Assembly: GCA_946811695.1 (NCBI GenBank)
Contig: OX328123.1
Coordinates: 31,337,399 to 31,401,398, forward strand
From: Gonocerus acuteangulatus
Taxonomy: Eukaryota > Arthropoda > Insecta > Hemiptera > Coreidae
DNA length: 64,000 nucleotides
Direction of reading: 5' to 3'
Shown in pieces: positions 14,063 to 25,080 of this stretch (positions are counted from its first letter, which is position 1; the number at the start of each line of letters is the position of its first letter). The notes under the pieces were generated by a model, which saw only the letters and a program-made list of their open reading frames with translations, was not told where the DNA came from and ran no database searches. The position numbers were made by a program, and so were the translations under genes.

Positions 14063-14295
14063 TGTGGGTGAATAAAATAAATCATTTGTGGTGGAGACCT
14101 TGGAGTTTGTTGGTTTTCCTATTAGGATGCAATACCACCACCGTCCAGCCAAATCAATGTCAAGAATTCTTTAATGTATTTCCAATGAGGTAGTTCACAC
14201 TAGAGCGTTCCGTCACCGACAGTCCAGTAAAGCCAAATTTAGGTAGCTGGACGGTGGCCTGTCGGTGACGGTACGTATAATGTGAATCCACCTTA

Positions 14296-14635
14296 AGACA
14301 CACTTATGTACTTCTAGGTTTTCACCTCTATGATTCGACCTCGAATTGCCCAAACTACTCGAACTTCTCCGATCTTTTAATCACTGATAGTGATTGGGAA
14401 ATCGTCAACAGGAGTATCTGCAAACATAGACTTATTCGTAATTCGTTAAAGTTTACTGTGGTGTTCCTTTATGAGAACCCCCTTCTGAGAAGAGCACTTT
14501 ATCCAAAAATGCAGCCAATAGTGGACAACATTGAATTCGAACTGATGATGAACCTGAGGAATAAGTGGTCACAAAAGAATATCCTACAATTAGAGAAGCC
14601 CGAAATGCGGTTAATACATTTTAGAGCCAACGGCC
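14296..14635. other. Interior of the 'TTATTGACA' transposon, unrecognised
   Basis: A short open stretch (14408-14635, plus) would encode Leu/Asn/Lys-rich peptide before running into a 5S SINE. I do not recognise it. It could be a fragment of the host element's lost transposase or of captured DNA. Confidence 0.35.
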
Positions 14636-14802
14636 ATAGCCACGTTAAATGCACCGGTTTCCGTTCATCTTGAAATTTAAGCAGCTTCGGGCGTGGCCAG
14701 TAGTTGAATGTGAGACCGACCACGTTCTGTTGACATTATTAAAGGGTGGCAACCTGTAGATAGCCCGGCGTTAATAGCCTAAATGTTGATATGCCGTTAA
14801 AT
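14636..14802 (+). mobile_element. 5S-rRNA-derived SINE
   Basis: 'gccaacggcca', then 'ccacgttaaatgcaccggtt', 'aatttaagcagcttcgggcg' (5S A-box region), a damaged C-box region, 'gttgacattattaaagggtg', 'cctgtagatagcccggcg' and 'gccgttaaat'. The layout is the same as in the better copy at 48013, with more substitutions. Confidence 0.85.
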
Positions 14803-15100
14803 ACACACAGTGTTCTTATGTTAAACCACAAAGAGTTCGCCATAAGTAGCTGGGAATATAGAAGATACATCTCCTTTTAAACTTTGGGAAATGATGAGTT
14901 TCTTGGAGAGCCCGTGCTGCGAATTTCATGAACCATCATAAGAACAAGAATGCAGAGGAGTTAAGTCTCAAAAAAAGAACTCAGTGAAGTACAAGCTTCC
15001 TTATGGACTTTTAGAGTAACTATACTTATTTATGATATAATTTCATCATAACTTTTATAAATGTTGAAAAAAAAAGTATATCGTTGCTACTTCATTGAAA

Positions 15101-15262
15101 TTGAGTCAATGACTGGTGCCTTTTCCTATCAAAAGCTAGATTTTACCTGTCAATAACTGTGTCATTTACCTGTCGAAAACTGGATTTGACCTGTCAATAA
15201 CTGGGTCATTTACCAGTCGATAATTGGATTTTACCTGTCAATAACTGGTGCAAAAAGTCACC
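15101..15262. repeat. Right subterminal repeats, ~44-bp period
   Basis: Units of the form 'ttttacctgtcaataactg' plus 'gtcatttacctgtcgaaaa' recur with a period of about 44 bases, roughly 2.7 copies. They carry the same TGTCAATAACTGG core as the left cluster. Confidence 0.8.
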
Positions 15263-15475
15263 TTCTTATTATGGCTAAAATCCTCTGAAATCATTCATTT
15301 TTAATTAATATAATAGGCTTAATTAATTCTAGAGATCCTGGCGAGCATAAACCCCTTTGAAGCAAGTGGATTGGTTAATAAATAAGGAAGATACTGTAAT
15401 ATTGCCTGAAAATTTTGCTTAATGTGTCAATAATAGGGGCAGTTACCCTATATTAAACTCTTCCAAGCACACTCC

Positions 15476-17905
15476 ATGACCATTCTGCAATGGAACATTA
15501 ATGGTTTAAATTATCATAAAGCAGATCTATTATCAATATTAAAGGAAAAATGTTGTCCGTTAATTTGTCTGCAGGAGACGCATCTGAAGGAAGATAGCAA
15601 TTTCCATCTTAGTGGGTTTAGTCAATTCCGAAAAGATTATTGTCATGGACTTATTGCTAGTGGTGGTGTTAGTGTGTTAGTCAGTCATGATATTCCTTGC
15701 ACTGAGGTTCCATTAGTGTCGGATTTGCAAGTTGTGGCTGTACGGATATACTCTCACCAGTCATTCACATTATGCTCCATTTATTTACCTCCAGGACAAC
15801 CTTTTAATGAGAACCAATTAACAGATCTTGTTGCTCAACTTCCATCTCCACTTTTCTTACTTGGGGACTTTAACAGTCATAGTGGTGTTTGGTTTTCAGA
15901 TACAACAGATACCAGAGGGCGTATTGTTGAGTCTTTTCTTAACTCATCTCAATTAGGTGTCTTGAATGATTCTTCGCCGACCCATCTTTGCAGCTCTACA
16001 GGAACTCTATCTTCCATCGACCTTTCGTTAGTTAGCCCTGTCCTTCTTCCTAGATGCACTTGGTCCACCATGGACGACCTTTATGGGTCGGACCATTTTC
16101 CAATTTTAATCAATTTTCTGGGAAGACATTCCTCTCCCCAGTTGCGTTTACCCCGCTGGAAGTTGAATGAAGCCGATTGGGACAAATACAAAACCAATAC
16201 CGATCTTACTCATTTAAATATGAATAGCGCCTGTATAAACACTTTAACAAACGAAATTAATAGCCTAATATTATCCTCAGCTGAGATGGCCATTCCAAAA
16301 ACAAAACCTCATAGTAGTAGAGTCCTAGTTCCATGGTGGAACGAAGATTGTGCTTCTGCTGTTAAGAAAAGGAAAAAATGTCTTAGTAAATTTAAGAAAC
16401 ATCCGTGTTCTATGCATTTAGAAGAATACATTAACAGCAGAAAACAAGCAAGGTTTATAATTAGGACACGAAAGAGAGATTGCTGGAGAGATTTCGTCTC
16501 TAATATTAATATACACACGCCCCCCACAGAAATTTGGAATACACTCAGAAAAATAATAGGCCGTTACAAAAGTAGCAAACATCCTCTCAATCATATAAAA
16601 ACACCAACCGAAATTCTAACAGATCCTCTCCAAATAGCCAACCATCTCGGCCGATTTTATGAAACCATTTCCTCCGATTCAAATTACAGTCCACAGTTCC
16701 TTCAGATCAAGCAAGCAAAAGAATCACAACCAATATATATACACAAAGATCCTCTTGACCCTTTAAATCTCCCCATTTCGTACATAGAACTTGAAGAAGC
16801 CCTCAAAACTCGCAAAGATTCCTCTCCCGGTCCGGATAATATTTGCATTGGAATGATAAAACTTCTAACACTGGAAAATAAAATCATTATATTAAAATAT
16901 TTTAATAAACTTTTTCAGACCGGTATAATTCCCGAGCTATGGACCAAATCAATTTCGATTCCGATCCCCAAAAAGAACCAACCCCCTTTCCTTGCATCGA
17001 GTTACAGAGTAATTTCATTAACGAGTTCCCTGTGCAAACTATTTGAAAAAATAATAGTCAATCGCCTGCACTGGTATTTGGAAAGGAAAGGTTTGCAGGC
17101 TAAGTGGCAGAGTGGTTTTCGACGAGGTAGAAGCACGCGGGACAACTTGGTAAAGCTTGAGGTAGAAATTAGAGAAGCTTTTAGGAAAAAGAGAAAACTA
17201 CTAGCTGTTTTTGTGGACATTAAAAATGCGTTTGACACTGTTTGGAGAAGATATATTTTAGATTGTTTGAACGAAATCGGAATACGTGGTTATATTCTAA
17301 TATTTATCCAGAATTTTTTAAGAAACCGATCATATCAAATTCGAAACGGAACAGTACTGTCTGAAGAATTTATTCAAGCAAACGGTGTACCGCAGGGAAG
17401 CGTCATGAGTCCTCTTCTCTTCTCCGTAGCTATCAATCATGTCCTACAGATCATAGAACCTCCGGTAGAAGGTATGCTCTATGCTGATGATCTCGTTTTA
17501 TATTCATCTGATCGAAGCACAGAAAATCTTCAGAATAAAATGCAGTCTGCTTTAAATGCAATAAATGAATGGTTCAATGAGCATGGGTTTGAGATCTCCT
17601 CTACAAAGACCGTATCCGTCTTGTTTGCCCCTCGTAAAGTCGACAATCCACCTTCACTCTACATAAATAACATTTTAATTAAGTCTAATCAAAATGCTGA
17701 ATTTTTGGGTCTCATCTTTGACCGTAATCTAAATTGGTGCTTCCATCTAAAAACTTTAAAAAATAAATGTTTTCAGTCATTAAACATACTTAAAATGTTA
17801 TCGAAGCCTTATCAGATCCAAGTTAGACTATGGATGCATGGCCTATGGCTCTGCCTCTCCGAAAACTCTACAAATGTTAGACACAATTCACCATTCTGGC
17901 ATTAG
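15476..17905 (+). pseudogene. LINE ORF2, part 1: AP-type endonuclease and reverse transcriptase (frame lost at its end)
   Basis: Endonuclease motifs: L4-QWNING, the CLQETH box with E34, LLGDFNSH with D131, and SDHFP with D206-H207. They nick chromosomal DNA to prime reverse transcription. A linker with 'VPWWNEDC' follows, then the RT palm and fingers with the catalytic Y669-A-D671-D672. RNase H and the terminal CCHC motif follow in another frame from 17838. Around 17812, a deletion of about 50 bases, judged from missing conserved positions of related RTs, removes part of the RT thumb and shifts the frame; the frame then ends at 17905. The ATG at 15476 lies just after the transposon insertion boundary and before the endonuclease domain. 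Confidence 0.9.
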
Positions 17906-19112
17906 AATTGCTACCGGAGCTTTCCGTTCCAGCCCTGTACTTAGTCTCTACGCGGAATCTGGAGAACATCCCCTTGAAACACGCAGAAATCAGCTTTCTC
18001 TGAATTATTTTGTATCCATAAAAGCCAATCCCTCCCATCCACTTAATGAATGTTTTTCGGACCTCAATAGTATACAAAATTATTCGAATAGAAGAAAACC
18101 TTTCACAACAAGAATCCACGATCTTTTTGAAAGCCTACATCTGGCAGATAGCTCTTCCATCCTACCAGAATGTCTTTATTCTGAAGCACCCTGGACTCTG
18201 CCACCTATCAGACTGAATCTTACCTTAACTAAATTTCTCAAGAAGCATAAGATTCAACAAATCTTTTCTCATGAATATAACAAGATCCGCAGCGAGATGC
18301 CATTCTCTTCTATAGTTTTTACCGACGGATCTAAAAGCGATGATGGTGTTGGTGCAGCATTTTTGTCCGACAGTGGTTCAGGAATGTTCTCTTTACCTCC
18401 TGAAGCATCCATCTTCACCGCGGAACTAGTTGCCATATCCAAAGCTCTCCATACAGTAACTACTCCAAATTCTCAATTAGCAGTTTTCTCCGATTCCCTT
18501 TCCGCCCTTCTAGCATTAAAAAATTCCCAATCTAGGCACCCAGTAGTTTTAGATATATTCACTTCTCTAGCATCTCTCAATAAAAATAAATGCTCCGTTA
18601 CATTCTGCTGGATTCCCAGTCACTCCGGCATAAAAAGAAATGAGGAAGTCGACCTTTTAGCAAAGAGGGCCATTAAGGAAGGGGTTCGTGTTTCCAGCAT
18701 GACATCAAATGATTTTGCAATATCCATAAAACGGAAAACATGGGGACCATGGGAAGAAAAATGGTTTTTAACAACTGAAAATAAATTAAGGCAACTTAAA
18801 TCTAGTGTACAATCGTGGAGGTCATCGGTGCGCCGGACGAGAAGGGAGGAAGTTGTTATAACCCGTCTTCGTATAGGCCACACGAAAGTTACTCACTCAT
18901 ATCTGATGTCAAAAGGTGATCCACCGATGTGTGAAGTTTGTGGGACAGTAATAACAGTAAAACATATTCTTCTAGATTGCCAATCCTACGCCATGGAAAG
19001 ACAACAAAATCAACTAGGGACAACAATTGATGATATTCTAGGCGATGATTCGACAAATTTAACAAAATTAATAAACTTCCTTAAATCAACAGGTTTATTC
19101 GATAAATTATAG
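17838..19112 (+). pseudogene. LINE ORF2, part 2: RNase H and C-terminal CCHC motif
   Basis: Continuation of ORF2 in another frame. RNase H acidic residues are all present, counted from the ATG at 17838: D163 (FTDGSK), E196 (TAELVAI), D219 (FSDSLS) and D272 (EEVDLLA). They would degrade the RNA strand of the hybrid. The tail has 'TRLRIGHTKVTHS' and a knuckle C-x2-C-x8-H-x4-C (CEVCG...KHILLDC). The ATG is only a convenient start; in the original element this was one protein with the preceding part. The same tail is seen in fragments at 35046-35863 and 62305-62517. Confidence 0.88.
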
Positions 19113-19440
19113 CTTTAGTAATTTGGATCTCAATATAAAATTAGTTTGAATGAGGAGCGATTCGGGGTGGGGGTGTGCTGGCGTCCGGGGCCTTGCATCG
19201 GCCTCTAGACCAGAACGGTCCCAGCCATGGTGGGATGTGGTGGGTACTAAGGAAGCCATACTATGTAAACCCATCACATCCCACGACTCATGCCTGTAAG
19301 AGTCACATCATAGACTCCAAGAGAGAGCTAGTGCTGGGTCCTCGGGCTGTCCTCTGCTCCTCTACTTCGGATCGTTCTTCTCACCTCACTTTATTAATTT
19401 TTTTTATTTTTTCTCCCTAAACAACAACAAAAAAATAGTA
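19113..19440 (+). other. LINE 3' untranslated region
   Basis: GC-richer than its surroundings at first ('ggggtgggggtgtgctggcg'), then T-rich, ending in 'ccctaaacaacaacaaaaaa'. I take the A-rich end as the element terminus. Confidence 0.6.
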
Positions 19441-19489
19441 TATTCAATTGACTCCTTAATGAATACCCTGTAAAATGCATATATTTTTT

Positions 19490-19981
19490 TTTTTTTTTTA
19501 ATAATCTAGTTCAGTAAATGTGAAACAGCAATATCTGCTATCTTTCTTCGGTGAGGTGCAGCTTCTCTCCCTATCCGTGGCCTGGGTTCCGCCGGGTTCG
19601 GTCCTGCCGTGACATCGCTGTACTCTCTGGACTGTCACAGTCCCGGGCTCTGGAGTTTGTGGACGCCCTCCCGGGGGAGGGGGCGAGCACAACTCCCATT
19701 AGAGCCTTGCATGGTTAAGTTTCCCCTGTTAAAGCATTTTTACAAGGAGAGCAGTGCAGCGGTGTCGCGGTGGTTCTGGGCTCGGACGGTGCCCTTTCCG
19801 CGGTGTGGGCTGGAGGCTTATAGATTTTTTTTTGTTTTGTTTAATTTTTCTTTTTTCCTTTTTCTTCTTTAATTCAATTATTCATTTTCTATATAACAAA
19901 ATTAAAAAATGTATTTAAGATTTATTTAAGAGATTCCTTCCTTTCGTTGGGTGCCCATGACCTCCCGCGGTTGAATACACC

Positions 19982-20013
<32 letters not shown>
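19490..20013. other. GC-rich island between a T-run and an A-run
   Basis: 19550-19830 is strikingly GC-rich ('cgccctcccgggggaggggg') in an AT-rich region. It starts after a T-run (19488-19499) and ends in T-rich sequence. A further segment with 'catgacctcccgcggttg' ends in 27 A (19986-20013). It might be another LINE 3' region, since 'gccttgcat' is shared with 19190, or a retroposed transcript. Short frames on both strands are not convincing. Confidence 0.45.
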
Positions 20014-20015
<2 letters not shown>

Positions 20016-21243
20016 TTGACAATTAATGTTCTAGTTGCAAAGGTCAAAAATGTGATAAATTTAACAAGACAATTTGGGAATAAAATAGTGCTAAAAATAA
20101 TTGAGTATTTTTTCACTTCTTTCCAAACTCTCATCTACAATAAGCACGAAAAGATTAAAATAAAACATATTTTGAAATGAAGTACATAAGTGTAAATCCC
20201 TCAAGAAGATGGCGGGGACTGAAAACTGTCGTTGTTTCGTTGAATCATTTTTACATCAAATCTTTCTTATTAAGTTATATTCACACACCTCAGTCTCGTT
20301 ACGTTTCCTCTCCTTTAGTTTCGAGTATTCTCAGTCACAAAAACATGTTTTAATGACGGTTCGGTGACTGACGGTTCATAACCTCTACAGTCGCCGAACC
20401 GTCAAAAGATAATTTCTTCTCAACGATATTTTTTTTTTTCTTTTGACTGAAGATTTCAACGGCGGCCCACACTGGGGCCACATGACATATCGTGTTTCAT
20501 AAAGTCTCTAAATCTTAACCGATTTCAAAGCATTCTTTTTTTTAAATGAAATCTAATAAAATTTAGAACGACTTTGTCTAGCTAGATTTTTGTGTCCCTT
20601 GTTTATTAAATGACGTGTCAATAATTCATGAACTTTTATAATTGAAAATAAAGTAATATTTTATTTTTCATTTAACTTAATGTCAGCAGTGATATCTTTG
20701 AAATTAAACATTCAAATTCTGATTAGGTTTTTGAAACGTAATTTTATCTTAAATCAACAATGAGATTAATTGAAATATTATGATTTTTTCCAAGTTTTAA
20801 ACAGGACACACGAAATTTCGTTTGGCCCTCTGTGCGATGTGCTTGTATTAAAAATATAATTGAATATCATAGATATTTCCTCCTATTTTCCCGAATTGGC
20901 TACCAACAAATAGAAATATAAAACGAGAAGTCCCAAGAAGTAGCTTCAATAGTCATATCTATCCAACCAATTTTGAATATTCCCACTCTATTTCTCTAAT
21001 TTCTCTTCCTGAAAAGAATCCCCACGAGCCATATTGTATTACCTTCCACTTTATTCCTTTTCCCCCAAGGACTTCCTTATTCAAATGTAATACATAATAC
21101 ATATTTATTGCATTTTGCATCATAAATATATAAATCTTATGTATTACCACCGCATATTCGTCGTATCATCTTTATGTAGAAATATATTAAGGTGTAATCC
21201 ATAAGTGAATGGTGAATGTAAAGTGTAATATATATAGTAAAAG
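20014..21243. other. No gene; one strong hairpin
   Basis: AT-rich DNA. The only structure I see is a hairpin at 20354-20405: 17-bp stem with one mismatch (TGACGGTTCGGTGACTG and its complement). Confidence 0.5.
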
Positions 21244-22709
21244 TCCGACTCGCAGGAACTGCGTCATCTTAGCGCGGTTCCCTACATCTCGTAGAAATGG
21301 AATAGATTAGGCATCACAAATCACAAGAAACTGACAGTATCCAACTTACACTGAATAATACGGATAATTCTTAGTCTTCATTCTTGAGGAAGGCTGAATA
21401 AGTCAATGCCATGGGCGTATATAAGGGGGGGGGGGGGGGCTGAGGGGCCTGCAGCCCCCCCGAAATTTTGAGTTGAACGGTAAAAATTTCATAAAATCCT
21501 TAAAAATAAATTAAAAAGATCATTTAGTTCATAAAAAAATATTCCATTTTGGGTGTCATAGCGTTTTAGTTGGCTAAAACTCTTCCAAGATCTAAATTGT
21601 TAGTATTCCATACACCGGAAATGGTCACAACCATCAATCAATGGTGGAAAACATACTCACTCTTCGACTACTGCACAGAAGGCTCTATTTCGAACCAAAA
21701 ATTCGTTGTCATTTTAAGTTTCTTTTGCTTTACTAGCAAATTAATTTTACTGTTATAATCAACTGTAAATATGTGCTTCACGACAAATAAAATTCCATTC
21801 TCTCGAGGGTAAAATCATTATATAAAATAATAAATAACAATAACTTCAGCTGTAGGCTATTAGGAAGGTTATATAAATAGGAGAATTCAAAACAAACTTA
21901 TGTATAAGCCATCATGATTAGCCACAGCCATCTTGATTACCACAGCCAATCCAAACTTATTACCAATACCTTTCACTGTTTCTTGGCTTATTTGACTAAA
22001 ATACTAATTTCACTGATAAATGCAATTTACAAAAAAAAAACAACCAATTAAAAAGTGAGATAAACAAAGACAAAACCCGTTCAAAACAACAAAACAAACA
22101 CTTTTTAAGTTTTAAGCGCTTATATCTCCGATTGACGTTACCCCATCGAATATTGCTTCAGAACCTTTTTTGTAGAGAATTGAGTAAGCATTCGAATGGT
22201 CACCTTCCACTTAGCACGATTTCCTAACCGTTATCGAGATATTTACGAAAAATGTATGAAGATCCGAAAACTTTTCATGTCTATTAATAACTTTTTTTTT
22301 CGCATACTTTCGTAACTCCAAATATAACCAAAATTTAAAAATTTTAGTTCGGATTAATTTCCAAGATGTAGAAAATATTTCAATTGAATCTCGCGACTCT
22401 AAGTACCCACAAAAAATAATGACTTACAAAAACACTGATTCCACTTTTCTCAAAAACGGTTACAGATATCGCTTTAAAAATGGTTTTGTTCATTTTCTTA
22501 TGTTAAGAAACCTATAAAACCTGCAAGCATATTAACTCAAAAACGTAAGCTTTACAATTTTTTTTTGTGCGAATTTCGCCCCAAACACTATCTTCCAGTG
22601 GGCGGATTCTGCTGGTTAACGAACTTGACCTTTCAAATTAGACGACAGATTTTTGTACCAAATTTAATCAAAATCGGACCATTTCGGAGGTAGGGAGGAA
22701 TCGCGCTAA
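21244..22709 (+). mobile_element. Helitron-like element HLE, copy A
   Basis: The 5' end is TCCGACTCGCAGGAACTGCG, which contains a CGCAG/CTGCG mini-hairpin, followed about 25 bases in by TTAGCGCGGTTCC. The 3' end has 'aatcggaccatttcgga', 'GGTAGGGAGGAATC' and terminates in GCGCTAA. The 3'-terminal GGAACCGCGCTAA is the reverse complement of the 5' subterminal TTAGCGCGGTTCC. Non-coding. A MITE-like segment is nested at about 21413. Copies B to H are at 27160, 31448, 39334, 44424, 50095 and 51384. Confidence 0.75.
21410..21620. mobile_element. Fragment of a 'TGGGCGTATATA' element with a G-tract
   Basis: 'atgggcgtatataagg', a run of 16 G, then 'cccgaaattttgagtt' and 'ttggctaaaactcttccaag'. The same sequence order recurs at 37825-38090, where both ends survive. 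Here only the left end is clear. Confidence 0.6.
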
Positions 22710-23283
22710 AAAAACTCGCCAAAATAGGAGGGGTTAGGAATGTAAATGGTGAAAGTATAAAATTTCTTGACTAACTGTTAGCCAGATATTATAGCTCAGA
22801 ATTGTACCTTCTCGGCAATAAAATTATGTAAGTGTAAGTTTGCAAAAATACCTGACAAACGGAATCAAACAAGCACGCCCAAAAAGAACAACGGACTCAT
22901 TATAAATCAAGCGGCTTAAGTCACATTTCAATTTTTACAGTTTTTAGAAATATGATCCTTTTACTATTATATTATTTACTCACTACCCAAATGAAAAGAA
23001 ACCCAATCTGGTTCAGGCGGTTGTCGAACCCACATGATAATCCAAGCGGTTATCCACAGGACCACTAGGAGACAGCCAAAAATATGTTTTGATTATCGCC
23101 GAGTGAAGCCTGGTTTGGAATAGCATTAAGACAGGAAGAGCGACACAAGTGCCCTCTGGTGTACAAGTTCTAATGCTAGGTACATACAGTTTTGATGATT
23201 GATAAAGAAATATTTACCATGTCTTTAACTATAACGATAACTGAAAAACACCGACTTTTCAGTTGTCACTTTTGAAGTACTAG
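22710..23283. other. No gene; a tRNA-like SINE fragment at 23011-23078 (minus)
   Basis: On the minus strand 'CTAGTGGTCCTGTGG' and 'GGGTTCGACAACC' resemble the A and B boxes of a tRNA-derived SINE head. Arms do not pair well enough for a real tRNA. The rest is unremarkable. Confidence 0.45.
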
Positions 23284-23303
23284 TTAATACTAATTAAAAT
23301 TAT

Positions 23304-23345
<42 letters not shown>

Positions 23346-23363
23346 AATTTTAATTAGTATTAA
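23284..23363. repeat. (TA)n inside a 20-bp perfect inverted repeat
   Basis: TTAATACTAATTAAAATTAT on the left and its exact complement on the right flank a (TA)n of about 36 bases. The whole forms one 80-bp palindrome. Confidence 0.85.
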
Positions 23364-24177
23364 ATCTGTTCATCCTTGTTTACAGCCCTAATGAAGGCTT
23401 GAAATGAATAAAGCTGAATTGTTGGCGTACATCGTCCCTACCGTGTCAAATATCGAATATGCAAACACTCGTTTTTAAGATTCGAGACTTTGCTCTTGGA
23501 TTGTGGACGATACGTCTTGCCTTAAGTTGTCACAACTCTAACCCCTTCATAGAATAGCCTTTGATACCTTCAATCAGTATCGAATAAGACCATTTTTCAA
23601 TATATTACTTCGCCAATGGATAGTATATATTCGTTCCTTTTTTGCTCCGATTTGCATATTCGATTGTCATGGTAGGGATGATATAATACAGTTTTAATAA
23701 CTTCAGGACGCATCCCTGCAAATCCTCACTTTCTCAGTCTCAGTCGACCTCTTCTCAAAAGACTTTGGTTGGTTTCGTATGTTTTTTTAAATATCGTTTG
23801 TCGAACGAAGGGTTTTGTAGGCAATCGCTATATATATGAATCTAAAACCATAAGATAAAGCTGAATTGGATTGACTTGGTTAAGTTGGCCCATTGAGCAG
23901 AAAGTGGTGCTGTAGAAGACCTCAGTGTAGGATTCTCTCACAATCTCCTTTATAAAGTGGGCCATCTCGAGGATTTATGTGCTCCATTCTCGGATAAACT
24001 ACACTTCCTCGTTTAGGATAGGCCAAACCGCGCGGAAACATATACATATACCTCCTATTTATTGGTGGACCAGGAAATTTATGTATTTTTTATGCAATGA
24101 ATATCTTTGATAGAGATCATGTGGTGGAAAGTCGTTACTCTTTTGAAATATTCAGGTCAAATATACTAAAGCTATTG

Positions 24178-24183
<6 letters not shown>
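23364..24183. other. No gene recognised
   Basis: Mixed AT-rich DNA; no motif, repeat copy or open frame that I could support. Confidence 0.45.

Positions 24184-24243
<60 letters not shown>
24184..24243. repeat. (TA)n
   Basis: Sixty-base uninterrupted TA run. Confidence 0.9.
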
Positions 24244-24246
<3 letters not shown>

Positions 24247-24424
24247 CGATTAAATGTTATAACTACAAATCAGACATACTCTACTGACCTACTCTCACTT
24301 AAGACGTACCACTTTGTGCATAATGTGATGTTTACATAATCAGTAAAACATTTATTAACGGACTGCAGAAGAAAAAGACGAAATTTAGGACAACTTACGA
24401 CTTTCTAACTAGGGCGTAAGATGA

Positions 24425-24508
24425 GAAAAATCCCTGCTGCAGGCGGGACACGAACCCCCATCTCTCGCATGGAAATCTAAAGCGTTAGCCTCAAGACAAC
24501 GGGCCTTT
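24425..24508 (-). mobile_element. tRNA-derived SINE head fragment (family B)
   Basis: Minus strand: 'CGTTGTCTTGAGGCTAACGC' (A-box region) and 'GGGGGTTCGTGTCCCGCC' (B-box region), then 'GCAGCAGGGATTTT'. It matches the head of the copies at 39081 and 53645, without a tail. Confidence 0.6.
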
Positions 24509-24620
24509 ATAGTTGTTCTTTTTATTTATTTTCAATTTCTTTTTGTTCCATTTTTTAAATTATAGTTTATTGTTTAGATTTTTATTAGTGGCAATTTTAC
24601 ATTTTTTAAAGGAATTCTTG

Positions 24621-24858
24621 TTTGCACTCTACTTATACAATAGAGAAAATCGTCCACAGCTCTGAAAAATCGACTAAATAAATATACTTCAAAACACTAT
24701 TCGTATAAAACTAGCATGGCTGCCAAGATATAATGATGAACTCCTTCAAAGTAGTGTTTGAAGAAACTTAAGTACACATTTAAGCACTAAAGCTTTCAAA
24801 AGTATTTTACAGATTGAAATTCGATCAATTTGGACGGCTTCAAGAATATTTTCAAGTC
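24621..24858. repeat. Dispersed ~240-bp repeat, copy 1
   Basis: Same orientation and about 85% similar, by eye, to 36915-37157. Shared anchors are 'tttgcactctactt', 'atggctgccaagatataatg' and 'gatcaatttggacgg'. No coding sense. Both copies lie near Helitron 3' ends, but outside them. Confidence 0.8.
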
Positions 24859-24968
24859 ATTGAGTTGATAAGTTCTACCACTTTTTTTAGACCTCCGCTA
24901 AATTATCCACGTTTTATAAAACTGAAGAAGGCCAATCAGGTCTCCCAGTTTTAAAAATTTATATTTTA

Positions 24969-25080
24969 CTAGCTGCCCGGTAAACTTTGTTTTGCCATAT
25001 ATGTTATTTCTAGTAAATATTTTGTTGTAAAATAATGATCCCGTCCCTGTTTCGGGATCTCATTATTTAATATTAATGCA
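24969..25080 (-). mobile_element. Helitron 3' terminus (minus orientation)
   Basis: Read on the minus strand the element ends ...CCGGGCAGCTAG followed by T, the CTRR|T ending of Helitrons. The same end is at 36030 and 48901. The Rep fragments at 25081-25366 and 33236-33395 lie in the correct orientation upstream of it. Confidence 0.75.

Larger units (their letters stand above)
12078..14127 (+). mobile_element. Penelope-like element (PLE), 5'-truncated, with inverted partial copy
   Basis: The right-hand copy (about 12918-14127, plus) carries the C-terminal part of the RT and a GIY-YIG endonuclease, then ~400 bp of 3' sequence. The left-hand copy (12078-12899) is its inverted partner, covering the GIY-YIG region and the 3' sequence. 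Both outer ends read 'cctaataggaaaaccaac' inward. Inverted partial duplications of the terminal region are typical of Penelope-type insertions. The palindrome is imperfect: the left arm carries a 69-bp insertion (12685-12753), and the 'GAAA' at 14051 reads 'AAAA' in the left arm. Confidence 0.85.
12016..14294. mobile_element. Palindromic element split by the Penelope-like insertion
   Basis: The left end reads 'ttcacactatacgtaccg', then 'cgacaggccaccgtccagc'. The right end is its reverse complement (about 14240-14290). Further inside on the right, 'ttcacactagagcg' and 'gtcaccgacag' repeat the theme. The right end is followed by TTAA, but the left outer flank is diverged, so the class is unclear. 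It was an inverted-repeat MITE of perhaps 250-300 bp before the insertion (inference). Confidence 0.6.
11220..15452. mobile_element. DNA transposon with terminal and subterminal 'TTATTGACA' repeats, no transposase seen
   Basis: The ends are inverted: GGGAAACTGCTCCTATTATT from the left and GGGTAACTGCCCCTATTATT from the right, about 24 bp with three mismatches. TA lies outside each end, so a TA duplication is possible. Both flanks are crowded with 'TGTCAATAATAGG/TGTCAATAACTGG' and its complement (11236-11270, 11612-11860, 15105-15260, 15421-15436). Such clustered motifs usually serve as transposase sites. It lies between ORF1 and ORF2 of the LINE. Most of its interior is later insertions. I could not assign a superfamily. 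Confidence 0.75.
9165..19440 (+). mobile_element. I-type non-LTR retrotransposon (LINE), split by a nested DNA transposon
   Basis: Composite element: a 5' leader (about 9165-9550), ORF1 (9551-10810), an ORF1-ORF2 spacer interrupted by a 4.2-kb transposon (11220-15452), ORF2 (15476-19112) and a 3' region ending in 'caacaacaaaaaaa' near 19435. The order endonuclease, RT, RNase H and terminal CCHC motif, with a zinc-knuckle ORF1, fits the I-type LINEs of arthropods. Without the insertion the element would be about 6 kb, a normal full length. It is inactive as it stands, because of the insertion and an ORF2 frameshift. The exact ends are estimated: I see no convincing target duplication. Confidence 0.85.
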
